64,000 nucleotides of DNA from Oxalobacteraceae bacterium (lineage in GTDB: Bacteria > Pseudomonadota > Gammaproteobacteria > Burkholderiales > Burkholderiaceae_D). The translations under genes and the position numbers were made by a program. Position 1 is the stretch's first letter, and every line of letters begins with the position of its first letter. The notes beneath the pieces are model-generated. The model was not told the origin of the DNA and searched no databases. It saw nothing but the letters and a program-made list of their open reading frames with translations. Positions 17,139-26,186 of this stretch are shown here, one piece after another. Where the stretch lies: positions 8,851-72,850 of the forward strand of contig DPRS01000051.1 in assembly GCA_003537575.1 (NCBI GenBank), given 5' to 3'.

Positions 17139-18245
17139 ATGGAAACCAGCGCCGGCCTCGAAGCCTCGAATCTCGCCCCCAACACCACTCCCGGATCGAC
17201 CAAGGCGCCGATCGAAACCGATGCCGTGATCATTGGCGCCGGACCCGTCGGCCTGTTCCAGGTGTTCGAACTTGGCCTGCTGGAAATCAAGGCGCATGTG
17301 ATCGATTCGCTGCCGGTCGTCGGCGGCCAGTGCGTGGAACTGTATCCGGACAAGCCGATTTACGATATCCCGGCCGTGCCTGTCTGCACCGGCCAGGAAT
17401 TGACCGACAACCTGCTGAAGCAGATCGAGCCCTTCGAGCCGACTTTCCACCTGAACCAGGAAGTCACTGTCGTTGAAAAGCGCGAAGACGGCCGCTTCAA
17501 TGTCGAAACGTCGATCGGCACCCGCTTCATCACCAAGACCATCTTCATCGCCGCCGGCGTCGGCTCGTTCCAGCCGCGCACCCTCAAGGTCGATGGCATC
17601 GAACAGTTCGAAGGCAAGCAGGTGTTTTACCGCGTCAAGGATCCGAGCCGCTTCCATGGCAAGAATCTGGTGATTTGCGGCGGCGGCGACTCCGCCCTGG
17701 ACTGGGCCCTGAATTTCGTCGGCAAGGCTGAATCCGTGATCCTCCTGCATCGCCGCGAGGAATTTCGCGCCGCGCCCGCTTCGGTGGCCAAGATGAAGGA
17801 ATTGTGCGACGAATTCGAGATGCAACTCCTGGTCGGCCAGGTCACCGGCATCGAATCGAAGGATGAACAGCTCACCGAGATCAAGGTGACTGGCGCCGAT
17901 GGCGTGACGCGCCGGCTGCCGCTCGATTATCTGCTGGTGTTCTTCGGCCTGTCACCGAAGCTGGGCCCGATCGCCGAGTGGGGCCTGGATATCGAGCGCA
18001 AGCAGCTGAAGGTGATGGATACCGAGAAGTTCGAAACCAATGTGCCGGGCATTTTCGCGGTAGGCGACATCAATACCTATCCGGGCAAGAAAAAGCTGAT
18101 CCTGTCCGGCTTCCATGAAGCAGCCCTGGCAGCCTTTGGCGCAGCACCCTACATCTTCCCGGAAAAGAAGATCCACATGCAGTACACCACGACTTCGCCC
18201 AAGCTGCACAAGATTCTGGGCGTGGAAACTCCGGTATTCGATTAA
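17139..18245 (+). CDS. Ferredoxin-NADP reductase, thioredoxin-reductase-like (FNR type 2)
   Basis: A 368-residue FAD enzyme that would pass electrons between NADPH and ferredoxin. The FAD motif [17 protein letters not shown] lies near residues 30-46, with [15 protein letters not shown] typical of type-2 FNRs (YumC group), and the NADPH motif is [15 protein letters not shown]. The redox CxxC of thioredoxin reductases is absent, which favours FNR. An extra ~25-residue N-terminal stretch precedes the fold. Immediately after fdxA, so FdxA is the likely electron partner. Confidence 0.9.
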   Translation: METSAGLEASNLAPNTTPGSTKAPIETDAVIIGAGPVGLFQVFELGLLEIKAHVIDSLPVVGGQCVELYPDKPIYDIPAVPVCTGQELTDNLLKQIEPFEPTFHLNQEVTVVEKREDGRFNVETSIGTRFITKTIFIAAGVGSFQPRTLKVDGIEQFEGKQVFYRVKDPSRFHGKNLVICGGGDSALDWALNFVGKAESVILLHRREEFRAAPASVAKMKELCDEFEMQLLVGQVTGIESKDEQLTEIKVTGADGVTRRLPLDYLLVFFGLSPKLGPIAEWGLDIERKQLKVMDTEKFETNVPGIFAVGDINTYPGKKKLILSGFHEAALAAFGAAPYIFPEKKIHMQYTTTSPKLHKILGVETPVFD

Positions 18246-18271
18246 ACGCCTCATCCGGCGTCAAATCGCCA

Positions 18272-18306
18272 AAGCCCCCTGGCTGGAATAGCCTGGGGGC
18301 TTTTTT
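18272..18306 (+). terminator. Intrinsic terminator after the FNR gene
   Basis: AAGCCCCCTGGC (18272-18283) pairs with GCCTGGGGGCTT (18291-18302) with one T-T mismatch, followed by a T-run to 18306. Confidence 0.88.
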
Positions 18307-18790
18307 ATTGCATGGATTCTTTGCATGGGCTATTGCCCAATTACACTTGGCATAGCTTATGCTGCATTGCTACATGACAGATGTAAATGCTCACAGCTTT
18401 GGTCAAGGACACTTTTCTCCTTCGGAGGGGAAACCCGCACAGGGTCAGTAAATTTCCCTGACACAGCTGTATGACAGTTTGATGGCGATTTCATGGCATT
18501 GTCATGAAAAACCACGGCATGCCCACTTTTGGAAACCTTGAAGAATTAACAACAAGTCTTTGATTTTATTGGCAATATTCTTCTTATGCTTGAAATAAAG
18601 CGACACTTTGATGAAGAAAATGCGCAGTAAATGTCTGACCAAATCCAACAATTTATGGTATGTTGCTGAGCACCAATACAGAAATTAAGAAGCTCTTGTA
18701 GGTAAATTTTCACTTGCGAGTCGCTCTGCTGTCTGTGAAATTGCTGATACTGAGGAAGATTTTTCCTACACGTTGAAGCAAAATGGTTTA
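18307..18790. other. Long non-coding region upstream of the PHB depolymerase gene
   Basis: I see no gene here. The first part (18390-18480) contains short inverted repeats, for example CTCC-TTC-GGAG near 18418 and GTCAG/CTGAC near 18445-18460. The part from about 18540 to 18790 is strongly AT-rich. A TGC-ATT-GC half-match to the PhaR-like motif lies at 18363-18370. It may be a long promoter region or encode an untranslated leader. Confidence 0.4.
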
Positions 18791-18803
18791 TGATGCGTTG
18801 CAG
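18791..18803. promoter_or_regulatory. Candidate PhaR/PhbF operator before phaZ
   Basis: TGA-TGC-GTT-GCA-G lies 48 bases before the phaZ start and matches the TGC-N3-GCA pattern also found before phaP. It overlaps a possible -35 element (TTGCAG, 18799) that is 17 bases from TATTGT. The shared motif suggests joint PHB-responsive control. Confidence 0.45.
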
Positions 18804-18850
18804 CAATAAGACAGAATAATTATTGTTCGGTACTTTCCAACGAGGCGATC

Positions 18851-20086
18851 ATGCTCTACCAATTTCATGAATTAAATCGCAATTTCATTAATCCATTGAT
18901 TCAGTGGGCAGAAGCTTCCGCCAAGCTATTTACCAATCCGATATCACCTCTTGCTCACGCGCCATTCGCGCAGCGTATCGCCGCAGGTTACGAATTGATG
19001 TATCGCTTGGGCAAGTCTTATGAAAAGCCTACGTTCGGAATTGAAAAAGTTACCGTTAATGGCAACGATGTCAACATTCTGGAAAGAATTGCAGAAAAGA
19101 AATCCTTCTGCCACCTGATTCATTTCAAGAAGGATTTGAGCGATGCCGAAACCGCAAAGCTTAATCAACCCAAGGTCCTGATCGTCGCACCGCTATCCGG
19201 TCATCATGCCACCTTGCTGCGCGATACCGTGCGCAGCATGCTGGAGAACCATGACGTCTACATCACCGACTGGCTCGATGCGCGCATGGTGCCTTATGCG
19301 GATGGCCCCTTCCATTTGCACGATTACGTCTATTACGTGCAGGATTTCATCCGTCTGCTGGGGCCGGATCTGCACCTGATGGCGGTATGCCAGCCGACCG
19401 TGCCGGTGCTGGCGGCCGTTGCGCTGATGGCCAGCGAAAACGATCCGAAGCTGCCCAAGTCGATGACCCTGATGGGCGGCCCGATCGACCCGCGCAAGTC
19501 GCCGACCGAGGTCAACGACCTGGCGACCAACAAGCCCTTCGCCTGGTTCGAAAACACCGTGATCTATGCCGTGCCGCCGAATTATCCCGGCCATGGCCGC
19601 AAGGTCTATCCGGGCTTCCTGCAGCACGCCGGCTTCGTGGCGATGAATCCGAGCCGCCATGCGCAAAGCCACTGGGATTTCTACATGCATCTGCGCCAGG
19701 GCGACAATGACTCGGCCGAAGCGCACCGCAAGTTCTACGACGAATACAATGCCGTGCTGGACATGCCGGCCGAGTATTATCTGGAAACCATCAAGACCGT
19801 TTTCCAGGAATTCCGGCTGCCCACGGGCACCTGGGAAATCGGCGGCAAACTGGTGCGCCCGCAGGATATCAAGACCGTCGCCCTGTTCACCGTCGAAGGC
19901 GAACTGGATGACATTTCCGGCCCTGGCCAGACTCAGGCAGCGCACGAAATGTGCTCCGGCATCCCGAAAAACCTGCAGCAGGATTATGTCGCGCCGAAAT
20001 GCGGCCACTACGGCATTTTTTCCGGCCGCCGCTGGCGTGAAACCATTTGCCCGATGGTGGGCGAATTCATCAAGAAATATTCCTGA
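18851..20086 (+). CDS. phaZ: Intracellular poly(3-hydroxybutyrate) depolymerase
   Basis: A 411-residue intracellular depolymerase of the PhaZ1/i-PHB type that mobilises native PHB granules. The nucleophile is cysteine, as in Ralstonia PhaZa1: Cys180 in MAVCQPTVP, where lipases have serine. An aspartate at 353/354 (EGELDD) and His386 (PKCGHYG) complete the triad. The N-terminal block LYQFHELNRNFINPL is typical. There is no signal peptide. GAGG precedes the ATG at 18851. It is flanked by an AT-rich leader and its own terminator, so it is transcribed alone. Confidence 0.95.
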   Translation: MLYQFHELNRNFINPLIQWAEASAKLFTNPISPLAHAPFAQRIAAGYELMYRLGKSYEKPTFGIEKVTVNGNDVNILERIAEKKSFCHLIHFKKDLSDAETAKLNQPKVLIVAPLSGHHATLLRDTVRSMLENHDVYITDWLDARMVPYADGPFHLHDYVYYVQDFIRLLGPDLHLMAVCQPTVPVLAAVALMASENDPKLPKSMTLMGGPIDPRKSPTEVNDLATNKPFAWFENTVIYAVPPNYPGHGRKVYPGFLQHAGFVAMNPSRHAQSHWDFYMHLRQGDNDSAEAHRKFYDEYNAVLDMPAEYYLETIKTVFQEFRLPTGTWEIGGKLVRPQDIKTVALFTVEGELDDISGPGQTQAAHEMCSGIPKNLQQDYVAPKCGHYGIFSGRRWRETICPMVGEFIKKYS

Positions 20087-20109
20087 TCCGTTTCACCCTC
20101 ATGCGCCAG

Positions 20110-20137
20110 GCCGTCCCGCTTCCGGGACGGCTTTTTT
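20110..20137 (+). terminator. Intrinsic terminator of phaZ
   Basis: GCCGTCCCG (20110-20118), a CTTC loop and CGGGACGGC (20123-20131), then six T residues. Confidence 0.93.
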
Positions 20138-20212
20138 ATTGGCCGCCTTGACGCCATCGGCCTGCGTCGACGACATCCCGCTCGATTGTGCCAAACGCGC
20201 CAACGTCGGATA

Positions 20213-20959
20213 ATGCTGTTTTTACCGATGAAGAATACCGTGTCCGCCCCCGCCCCGCTTGCCGATCGAATCGAAGACCTGTTGCCGCAGACTCAATGCA
20301 CCAAATGCGGCTATCCGGCATGCCGGCCCTATGCTGAAGCCATCGCCAGCGGCGAAGCATCCCATAACCAGTGCCCGCCCGGCGGCGCCGAAGGTGTCGC
20401 CCGGCTGGCAACCCTGCTCGGCAAGCCCGTCATCCCCCTGAACCTCGTTCACGGCCAGGAACGGCCGCGCCCGGTGGCGGTCATCGACGAGACGCTCTGC
20501 ATCGGCTGCACCTTGTGCATCCAGGCCTGCCCGGTGGACGCCATCATCGGCGCCGGCAAGCAGATGCATACCGTGGTGCAGGAGCTGTGCACCGGCTGCG
20601 ACCTGTGCGTGGCGCCCTGCCCGGTCGATTGCATCGCCATGGTCGATGTCACGGGCGAGCGCACCGGCTGGGATGCCTGGTCGCAGCAGCAGGCCGACGA
20701 CGCGCGCCGCCGCCACGATTTCCATGTCATGCGACTGCGCCGCGACAAGGAGGAAAACGACGCCAGGCTGGCAGCCAAGGCGGCCGCCAAGCTGCAGACG
20801 CTGGAAACTGAAGCCACCGCCAGCCCGGAACAGCAAGCCGAACAGGCGCGCAAGAAAGCCATCGTGCAAGCCGCGATCGAGCGCGCGCGGCTGAAGAAGG
20901 AGCAGATGGCCGCGGCAGCATCGGCAACTGCGGCAGCACCGGAGAAGAGCCATGAATGA
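20213..20959 (+). CDS. rsxB: RsxB/RnfB-like iron-sulfur protein
   Basis: About 248 residues. A 4Fe-4S domain of the RnfB kind ([22 protein letters not shown], then CPPGG) is followed by a dicluster ferredoxin domain ([16 protein letters not shown] and [16 protein letters not shown]). A charged alanine/lysine coiled-coil-like tail of about 90 residues comes last. The N-terminal membrane helix of genuine RnfB is missing and no other rnf/rsx genes are present. This looks like the stand-alone betaproteobacterial form. Starts at 20213 and 20228 are both possible. It overlaps nth by 8 bases. Confidence 0.87.
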   Translation: MLFLPMKNTVSAPAPLADRIEDLLPQTQCTKCGYPACRPYAEAIASGEASHNQCPPGGAEGVARLATLLGKPVIPLNLVHGQERPRPVAVIDETLCIGCTLCIQACPVDAIIGAGKQMHTVVQELCTGCDLCVAPCPVDCIAMVDVTGERTGWDAWSQQQADDARRRHDFHVMRLRRDKEENDARLAAKAAAKLQTLETEATASPEQQAEQARKKAIVQAAIERARLKKEQMAAAASATAAAPEKSHE

Positions 20960-21602
20960 TCAGAAGCGCCGGCAGATATTCGAGCGCCTGCGCGCCGCCA
21001 ATCCGCACCCGACCACCGAGCTGGCCTATACCACGCCGTTCGAATTGCTGATCGCGGTGATCCTGTCGGCGCAAGCCACCGACGTCTCGGTCAACAAGGC
21101 CACGCGCGTACTGTACCCGGTTGCCAATACGCCGCAGGCGATCCTGGCGCTGGGAGTCGAAGGCCTGATGTCGTACATCAATACCATCAATCTGTATCGC
21201 AACAAGGCCAAGTACGTCATCGAAACCTGCCGCATCCTGCTCGAGCAACACGGCGGCCAGGTGCCGCGCACGCGGGAAGCCTTGCAAGCCCTGCCTGGCG
21301 TCGGCCGCAAGACCGCCAACGTGGTGTTGAACACAGCCTTCGGCGAAGCGGTCATGGCGGTGGATACGCATATCTTCCGGGTTTCCAATCGCACCGGTGT
21401 CGCGCCCGGCAAGAATGTCGACGAAGTCGAGCGGGGGTTAATGAAGAAAGTGCCGCATGAATTCATTCATGACGCCCATCACTGGCTGATCCTGCACGGC
21501 CGCTATACCTGCGTGGCGCGCAAGCCGCTGTGCTGGAACTGCGCCATCGCCGATCTGTGCGAATTCCCCGACAAGACGCCGCTGCCGGCAAAAGGAGTCT
21601 GA
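20952..21602 (+). CDS. nth: Endonuclease III
   Basis: A 216-residue DNA glycosylase/AP lyase that removes oxidised pyrimidines. Helix-hairpin-helix [17 protein letters not shown] contains the catalytic lysine, and the catalytic aspartate is in [11 protein letters not shown]. The C-terminal [4Fe-4S] loop is intact as C-x6-C-x2-C-x5-C ([17 protein letters not shown] plus the closing cysteine). The start lies within the end of the RsxB-like gene, suggesting coupled translation; a redox link through the iron-sulfur cluster is an interesting inference. Confidence 0.97.
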   Translation: MNDQKRRQIFERLRAANPHPTTELAYTTPFELLIAVILSAQATDVSVNKATRVLYPVANTPQAILALGVEGLMSYINTINLYRNKAKYVIETCRILLEQHGGQVPRTREALQALPGVGRKTANVVLNTAFGEAVMAVDTHIFRVSNRTGVAPGKNVDEVERGLMKKVPHEFIHDAHHWLILHGRYTCVARKPLCWNCAIADLCEFPDKTPLPAKGV

Positions 21603-21604
21603 TC

Positions 21605-22033
21605 ATGTTCAATCCCTCGCAACAGGATGTCCGTCGCTTCTTCTGCGACGCCTACCGCAAGCACCGCAACAATGAAATCCTGACGCCGCTGGAAGCGATT
21701 GCGCGCGACTGGATCATGCAGCACCCGGAATATGCCGGCGACCTGGAAGACGTCGATGCCGCGCTGGCGGCGGATTATCCGGTGGAACATGGCCATTCCA
21801 ACCCCTTTCTGCACCTGTCGATGCACCTGTCGATCGCCGAACAGGTGTCGATCGACCAGCCGCCCGGCATCCGCGCCGGATTTCAGATGCTCGCGCACAA
21901 GCTGCAATCCGAGCATGAGGCGCATCACCAGATCATGGAGTGCCTGGGCGAGATGATCTGGAATTCGCAGCGCAACGGCACGCCGCCGGATGGCGCTGCC
22001 TATATCGAGTGCGTGCAGCGGCGCAGCCGCTGA
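21605..22033 (+). CDS. DUF1841 family protein
   Basis: A 142-residue cytoplasmic protein of unknown function, recognisable from MFNPSQQDVRRFFCDAYRK at the start and the HSNPFLHLSMHLSIAEQ core, followed by a His/Glu-rich segment (HKLQSEHEAHHQIMECLGEMIW). The histidine-rich region could bind metal, but no activity is known. It begins two bases after nth behind AAAGGAG, so it is the third gene of the rsxB-nth operon. Confidence 0.85.
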   Translation: MFNPSQQDVRRFFCDAYRKHRNNEILTPLEAIARDWIMQHPEYAGDLEDVDAALAADYPVEHGHSNPFLHLSMHLSIAEQVSIDQPPGIRAGFQMLAHKLQSEHEAHHQIMECLGEMIWNSQRNGTPPDGAAYIECVQRRSR

Positions 22034-22090
22034 AGAATATCTGCGCAGAGCCGGGCTCAGGCCACTCAGGCCAAATTCGCTGCGGTCAAA

Positions 22091-22118
22091 ATAAAAAAGC
22101 CACGGCATGCGTGGCTTT
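22091..22118 (-). terminator. Terminator of the cytochrome c genes
   Basis: AAAGCCACG (22096-22104) pairs with CGTGGCTTT (22110-22118). On the minus strand the hairpin is followed by TTTTTTATTTT, so it ends the cytochrome operon; on the plus strand the T-run is short. Confidence 0.8.
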
Positions 22119-22138
22119 CCTGTCGCTGCAGTTCAGGC

Positions 22139-22492
22139 TTATTTTCGCACCACCAGCGAACCAGGCAGGCTGCTCAGGTAAGCGGCGATGTTCTGCACAT
22201 CCTGCTTGCTCAACTGCTTGACCTGGCCTTCCATGATCGCATTGCTGCGGCTATTCGGGCCTTTTGCGCCGCGCTGGTAAGCGATCAATGCGTGTTCCAG
22301 GTAATCCTTGTGCTGGCCAGCCAGCTTCGGATAGGAAGGGTCGATCGGCGTGTTGTAGTCCTGGCCGTGGCAGGTGAAGCAATTGTATTTTTGTGCGGCA
22401 GCCTTGCCAGCCTCGATATCGCCGGCGGCTTGCGCGCCCAGGGAAATTACGGAAGCGAATACCAGGATCGCGGCCTTGAATGTGTTGTTCAT
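22139..22492 (-). CDS. Small periplasmic c-type cytochrome
   Basis: A 117-residue exported monohaem cytochrome. The signal peptide ends at AQA near residue 23; the haem site is CFTCHG near residues 38-43. A methionine ligand is likely in NAIMEGQVKQLS, followed by the helix QDVQNIAAYLSSL seen in cytochromes c4/c5/c553. It is the second gene of a two-cytochrome operon, 12 bases after the first. It probably carries electrons to a terminal oxidase. Confidence 0.92.
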   Translation of the reverse strand: MNNTFKAAILVFASVISLGAQAAGDIEAGKAAAQKYNCFTCHGQDYNTPIDPSYPKLAGQHKDYLEHALIAYQRGAKGPNSRSNAIMEGQVKQLSKQDVQNIAAYLSSLPGSLVVRK

Positions 22493-22504
22493 CTTGCGCT
22501 CCCC

Positions 22505-22825
22505 TTATTTCTGTTGCGAGTAATAGGCTGCAACATCGGCGATGTCCTGTTCGGACAGGCTGGCGGCGATGCCGCGCATGGTCGGATGCTTGCGGTCGCC
22601 TTTTTTATACGCTTGCAGCGCATTTTCAATGTATTTGGCGGACTGGCCACCGATCATAGGCACTTGATAGAGTTCCGGGAAGGTGGCTTTATATCCCGGG
22701 ATGCCGTGGCAGCCGATGCACATCTCAACCTTGGTTTTGGCATTGGTGGCATTGCCAACCACTTCCGCCGCGGCGGACAAATTGGCTACGCCCGCAAGCG
22801 CGAGCAACACTAATATTTTTTTCAT
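22505..22825 (-). CDS. Small periplasmic c-type cytochrome
   Basis: A 106-residue exported monohaem cytochrome. I start it at ATG 22825, where a signal peptide begins (MKKILVLLALAGVANLSAAA); a longer frame upstream has no such signal. Haem motif CIGCHG; likely methionine ligand in HPTMRGIAASLSEQDI; closing helix DVAAYYSQQK. The pair resembles the two halves of a dihaem cytochrome c4 split over two genes. Confidence 0.9.
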   Translation of the reverse strand: MKKILVLLALAGVANLSAAAEVVGNATNAKTKVEMCIGCHGIPGYKATFPELYQVPMIGGQSAKYIENALQAYKKGDRKHPTMRGIAASLSEQDIADVAAYYSQQK

Positions 22826-22974
22826 GATTATCAGGTGATTAGTTAAGCGAAGCCAAGGAATGCCGACGGTCTCCCAATATTGCCATGTCGACATCAAAGC
22901 GAATCGATTCTACCCGAACTCCCATCGCCAGTCCATGCAGGCAAACAACACTGCCACTGGCGACGCAAAGTCCA

Positions 22975-25122
22975 TCAAAATCCACTTCCAGAACGTCCAT
23001 GAGGCTCGTCAGAAGGCACAGCGCCAGGCGTGACGGACGGCTTCGGGGCGGCCGTCACGCCGGTCTCCCTTCCTTGCGGGAACAGGAAGGCGCGCGGCGA
23101 CCTGGCGAAACGCCGCAGCACTGCGCCGAACACCAGGCGGCGCATGCGGTCCGGCACTTCGCGCGCGCGCAAGGCGAGCGCCAGGGCGCAACCGAACGCT
23201 ACCCCGACATTCAGAAAGCCGATAGCGGCAATGCCGAGCATGGCCAGCCAGAATTCGGACGATGCCAGGCTGGACCAGCCCAGGCTGGTGGCAGCAGCCA
23301 CCAGGGTGCCGGCGGACAGCGTCACATGCCGCACTTCCAGTCCCAGGCCGAAAAACTGCATGACGACCGGCCCCATTCCCAGCAACAGAGCGAGCGTCAG
23401 GATACCGGCAAGGCCCGGCACATGACGCTCTACCCGCCGGGCCAGCCGTTCAGCGCGCGCGGCGCCCAACGCATGCACCAGGCGGCGGTGATGCGCCAGC
23501 GCGGCGCGCATCTGGCGCAAGGCGAACCAGTTGTCAGCAAAGCTGGCGACCATGCTGGAAAGCCAGAGCAATACGCCGGTCAGGGCCGCGTACAGCGGCG
23601 TCATGCCGAACAGCGACAGGGATTCCAGGCTGGCCTGGGCAGCGCCCGGCGCCTGCACCGGCGCACCGGTGAGCAGAAACATCGCCCCTGCCAGCACGGC
23701 CATCGCGGGAATGGCAGTAAAGAGATTGCCGAACACCGAGGCGGCCTGCGCGCGCAGCAGCCATGCGGATTCGCGCAGCAAGCCGCGCAAGCCCTCGCGC
23801 GACTCCAGGTCGCCCATGCGCGCGGCCAGCGCCGGCGCCGTGACGGCCGGCTGCCTGGCGGCCAGCACGCCGCCCAGCGCGACAATCAGGAGGAAGCTGA
23901 GGGTATATACCAGCGTAGCGGACAAGCCGGCGGAAAAGCGCGCCTCGCCGGCGGCCACGGCGAACTGTCCCAGCACGCAGAACGCTGCCACGATGCCGCC
24001 CGTGCAGGCGGCTTTGAGCACGGTGCGGTATTCAGCCCGGTTACGGACGAGGTAAGGCTCGCCCTGGCTGGCATTGCGCTCGACCATCTTGCGCGCCAGC
24101 AGCGAGAAGCTGCGCTGCACCAGCGCCGGCACCGAGCCCTTTGCATGCTGGGCGCGGATCAGGTCGGCCAGCAAAGCCTGCACCTGCCCCGCCCCCTGCG
24201 GCGTGAGCAGGGTCGCCGTGCGCAGATCGATCAGGCGGCCGATGCGCACCAGCTGGGCGCGCATGCGCTCGACATGGTAGACCAGGCCGATCGAGACGCC
24301 ATGTTCATCCAGGTCGGCATAGATGCGGTCAGTCTGCGCCTGACAGACGGCCACCAGCATCTTTACGCTGCGCAATGCTGCAGGGTCATGCTGGCGGGCC
24401 AGGCAGAACTTTTCCAGTTCGCGCCGCAGCGCCATGAAAGGCGTCGCCTGCAAGGGCAGCCGGGCATCCAGTCGCTGGCGAAAGGCCGGACTGACGCCGA
24501 CGGCGACGATCATGGCGGCCAGGTAAGTCAGCGCTTCGTCGATCTGCTTGATATAGGCGTGCACGATCCCTTCATCGGTGCACAGCCTGGCCAGGCGACC
24601 CAGCGTGACATGGCCCAGCCCCAGCAGCCAGTCGGCGTCGGCGGGATCGGGAAACAGCGCGGCGAACAGGGCCGACAGATCGTGCTGCGCCGGCGGACGC
24701 GGCAGAATGAATTTGACGATGCGCTCGCCCAGCTCGCTGAAGAAGGCCGGCTCGCGCGGCAAGCCGGTGGCGCTGAACAGTTCCGGTCCGGCTGCCTCGC
24801 GCAGGGTTTTCTGCAAGGTGGTCTGCACCAGGCGGCGCACGTCGCGGTGGGCGTCGAGCCAGTCCAGCAGGAGCAGCAGGCGCTCCCGGCGCGGGTCGCC
24901 GCCGGCAGCCGCGCCGGGCATGCCGATCCGCGGTACATGACGCAGCCAGGCGGCGACATCGATCATCCAATCGGCGCGTTCGTTCCAGCTGGCGAAAGGA
25001 TTGGCTTGCCGCAACAGAGATTCGGCCTGGCGTTCGTACTGCATATGACGGTCGCGGCGGTGCTGGGGACCTCCGCACAGGCGACGGCACATCACCCACA
25101 TGCGCAGGAAAAGGATTTTCAT
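22975..25122 (-). CDS. Gcr-type protein (COG4389, annotated 'site-specific recombinase'), predicted membrane protein
   Basis: About 715 residues. The N-terminal half is soluble and helical (QTTLQKTLREAAGPELF; DWLLGLGHVTLGRLARLC). The C-terminal half from roughly residue 390 carries six or more hydrophobic segments (for example LVYTLSFLLIVALGGVLAA). The family was named Gcr from a gonococcal report of recombinase activity, yet I see no tyrosine- or serine-recombinase active-site pattern. A membrane role seems likelier. The start at 25122 follows AAGGGAAAAG; 25044 is an alternative. Confidence 0.75.
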   Translation of the reverse strand: MKILFLRMWVMCRRLCGGPQHRRDRHMQYERQAESLLRQANPFASWNERADWMIDVAAWLRHVPRIGMPGAAAGGDPRRERLLLLLDWLDAHRDVRRLVQTTLQKTLREAAGPELFSATGLPREPAFFSELGERIVKFILPRPPAQHDLSALFAALFPDPADADWLLGLGHVTLGRLARLCTDEGIVHAYIKQIDEALTYLAAMIVAVGVSPAFRQRLDARLPLQATPFMALRRELEKFCLARQHDPAALRSVKMLVAVCQAQTDRIYADLDEHGVSIGLVYHVERMRAQLVRIGRLIDLRTATLLTPQGAGQVQALLADLIRAQHAKGSVPALVQRSFSLLARKMVERNASQGEPYLVRNRAEYRTVLKAACTGGIVAAFCVLGQFAVAAGEARFSAGLSATLVYTLSFLLIVALGGVLAARQPAVTAPALAARMGDLESREGLRGLLRESAWLLRAQAASVFGNLFTAIPAMAVLAGAMFLLTGAPVQAPGAAQASLESLSLFGMTPLYAALTGVLLWLSSMVASFADNWFALRQMRAALAHHRRLVHALGAARAERLARRVERHVPGLAGILTLALLLGMGPVVMQFFGLGLEVRHVTLSAGTLVAAATSLGWSSLASSEFWLAMLGIAAIGFLNVGVAFGCALALALRAREVPDRMRRLVFGAVLRRFARSPRAFLFPQGRETGVTAAPKPSVTPGAVPSDEPHGRSGSGF

Positions 25123-25274
25123 GCAGCTTTTCCCTTTTGTAAATTTTGTAGATTCATGAAATAGCAAGAATTCTGGATTTCCGGTTCTCGCTTATACTTA
25201 AAAAATGCCGAGACGGATTAGACGCTTCTTAATTTTCCGCTTGATGACACGTTTATTTCTTTAAAACACGATTT

Positions 25275-26141
25275 ATGCGACAGGAAACACGGTTCGAAGG
25301 TTCCCCAAATTATGTGGCAACCGAGGATTTAAAGCTGGCGGTGAATGCGGCGCTGACCCTGCAGCGCCCGCTGCTGATCAAGGGCGAACCGGGCACCGGC
25401 AAGACCATGCTGGCAGAGGAAGTCGCGGCGGCGCTGGACATGCCGCTTTTGCAATGGCACGTCAAATCCACCACCAAGGCGCAGCAGGGCCTGTATGAAT
25501 ACGATGCGGTGTCGCGCCTGCGCGATTCGCAGCTGGCGGATATTGAAGGTTCGGAGCGCGTCAAGGATATCCATAACTACATCGTCAAGGGCGTGCTGTG
25601 GCAGGCGTTCACCGCGCCGCAGCCGGTGGTGCTGCTGATCGACGAGATCGACAAGGCGGATATCGAATTTCCCAACGACCTGCTGCGCGAACTCGACCGC
25701 ATGGAATTCTATGTGTACGAGACGCGCGAGATGGTGGTGGCAAAGCACCGCCCGCTGGTGATCATCACCTCGAACAATGAAAAGGAATTGCCGGACGCCT
25801 TTTTGCGCCGCTGCTTCTTCCACTACATCAAGTTCCCCGACAAGGAGACGATGCAGGATATCGTGAACGTCCACTTCCCGCGCCTGAAAAAGGATTTGCT
25901 GGCGCAAGCGCTGCAAACCTTCTATGAGGTGCGCGAAGTGCCGGGCCTGAAAAAGAAGCCGTCGACGTCCGAATTCCTCGACTGGCTGAAACTCCTGCTG
26001 GCCGAGGACATCCCCGCCGAAGCCTTGCGCAGCCAGGATAACAAGGCCATCGTGCCGCCCCTGCATGGCGCCCTGCTGAAGAACGAACAGGACGTGCACC
26101 TGTTCGAACGCCTGCTGTTCATGGCGCGCAATAACCGTTAA
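25275..26141 (+). CDS. MoxR-family AAA+ ATPase
   Basis: A 288-residue AAA+ ATPase. Walker A GEPGTGKT at residues 37-44, Walker B VVLLIDEIDKAD at 117-128, sensor segment VIITSNNEKELPDAFLRRC. The MoxR group acts as chaperones that insert cofactors into, or remodel, partner proteins together with a VWA-domain protein, which is encoded next. A single ATPase domain without extensions. The two genes form an operon with a 45-base gap. Confidence 0.92.
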   Translation: MRQETRFEGSPNYVATEDLKLAVNAALTLQRPLLIKGEPGTGKTMLAEEVAAALDMPLLQWHVKSTTKAQQGLYEYDAVSRLRDSQLADIEGSERVKDIHNYIVKGVLWQAFTAPQPVVLLIDEIDKADIEFPNDLLRELDRMEFYVYETREMVVAKHRPLVIITSNNEKELPDAFLRRCFFHYIKFPDKETMQDIVNVHFPRLKKDLLAQALQTFYEVREVPGLKKKPSTSEFLDWLKLLLAEDIPAEALRSQDNKAIVPPLHGALLKNEQDVHLFERLLFMARNNR

Positions 26142-26186
26142 CTGACCGCTAGGCGGCGCGCACGTGCCGCACGCGAGGAAAACGCC

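Noticed and set aside
18546..18806. 86-codon minus-strand frame in the phaZ upstream region
   Set aside because: No ribosome site, AT-rich codon use unlike the neighbours, and no resemblance to any protein.
22885..25164. Plus-strand open frame of about 759 codons opposite the Gcr gene
   Set aside because: Antisense artefact of high third-position GC; composition (Gln, His, Arg, Ala) is typical of shadow frames and there is no motif.
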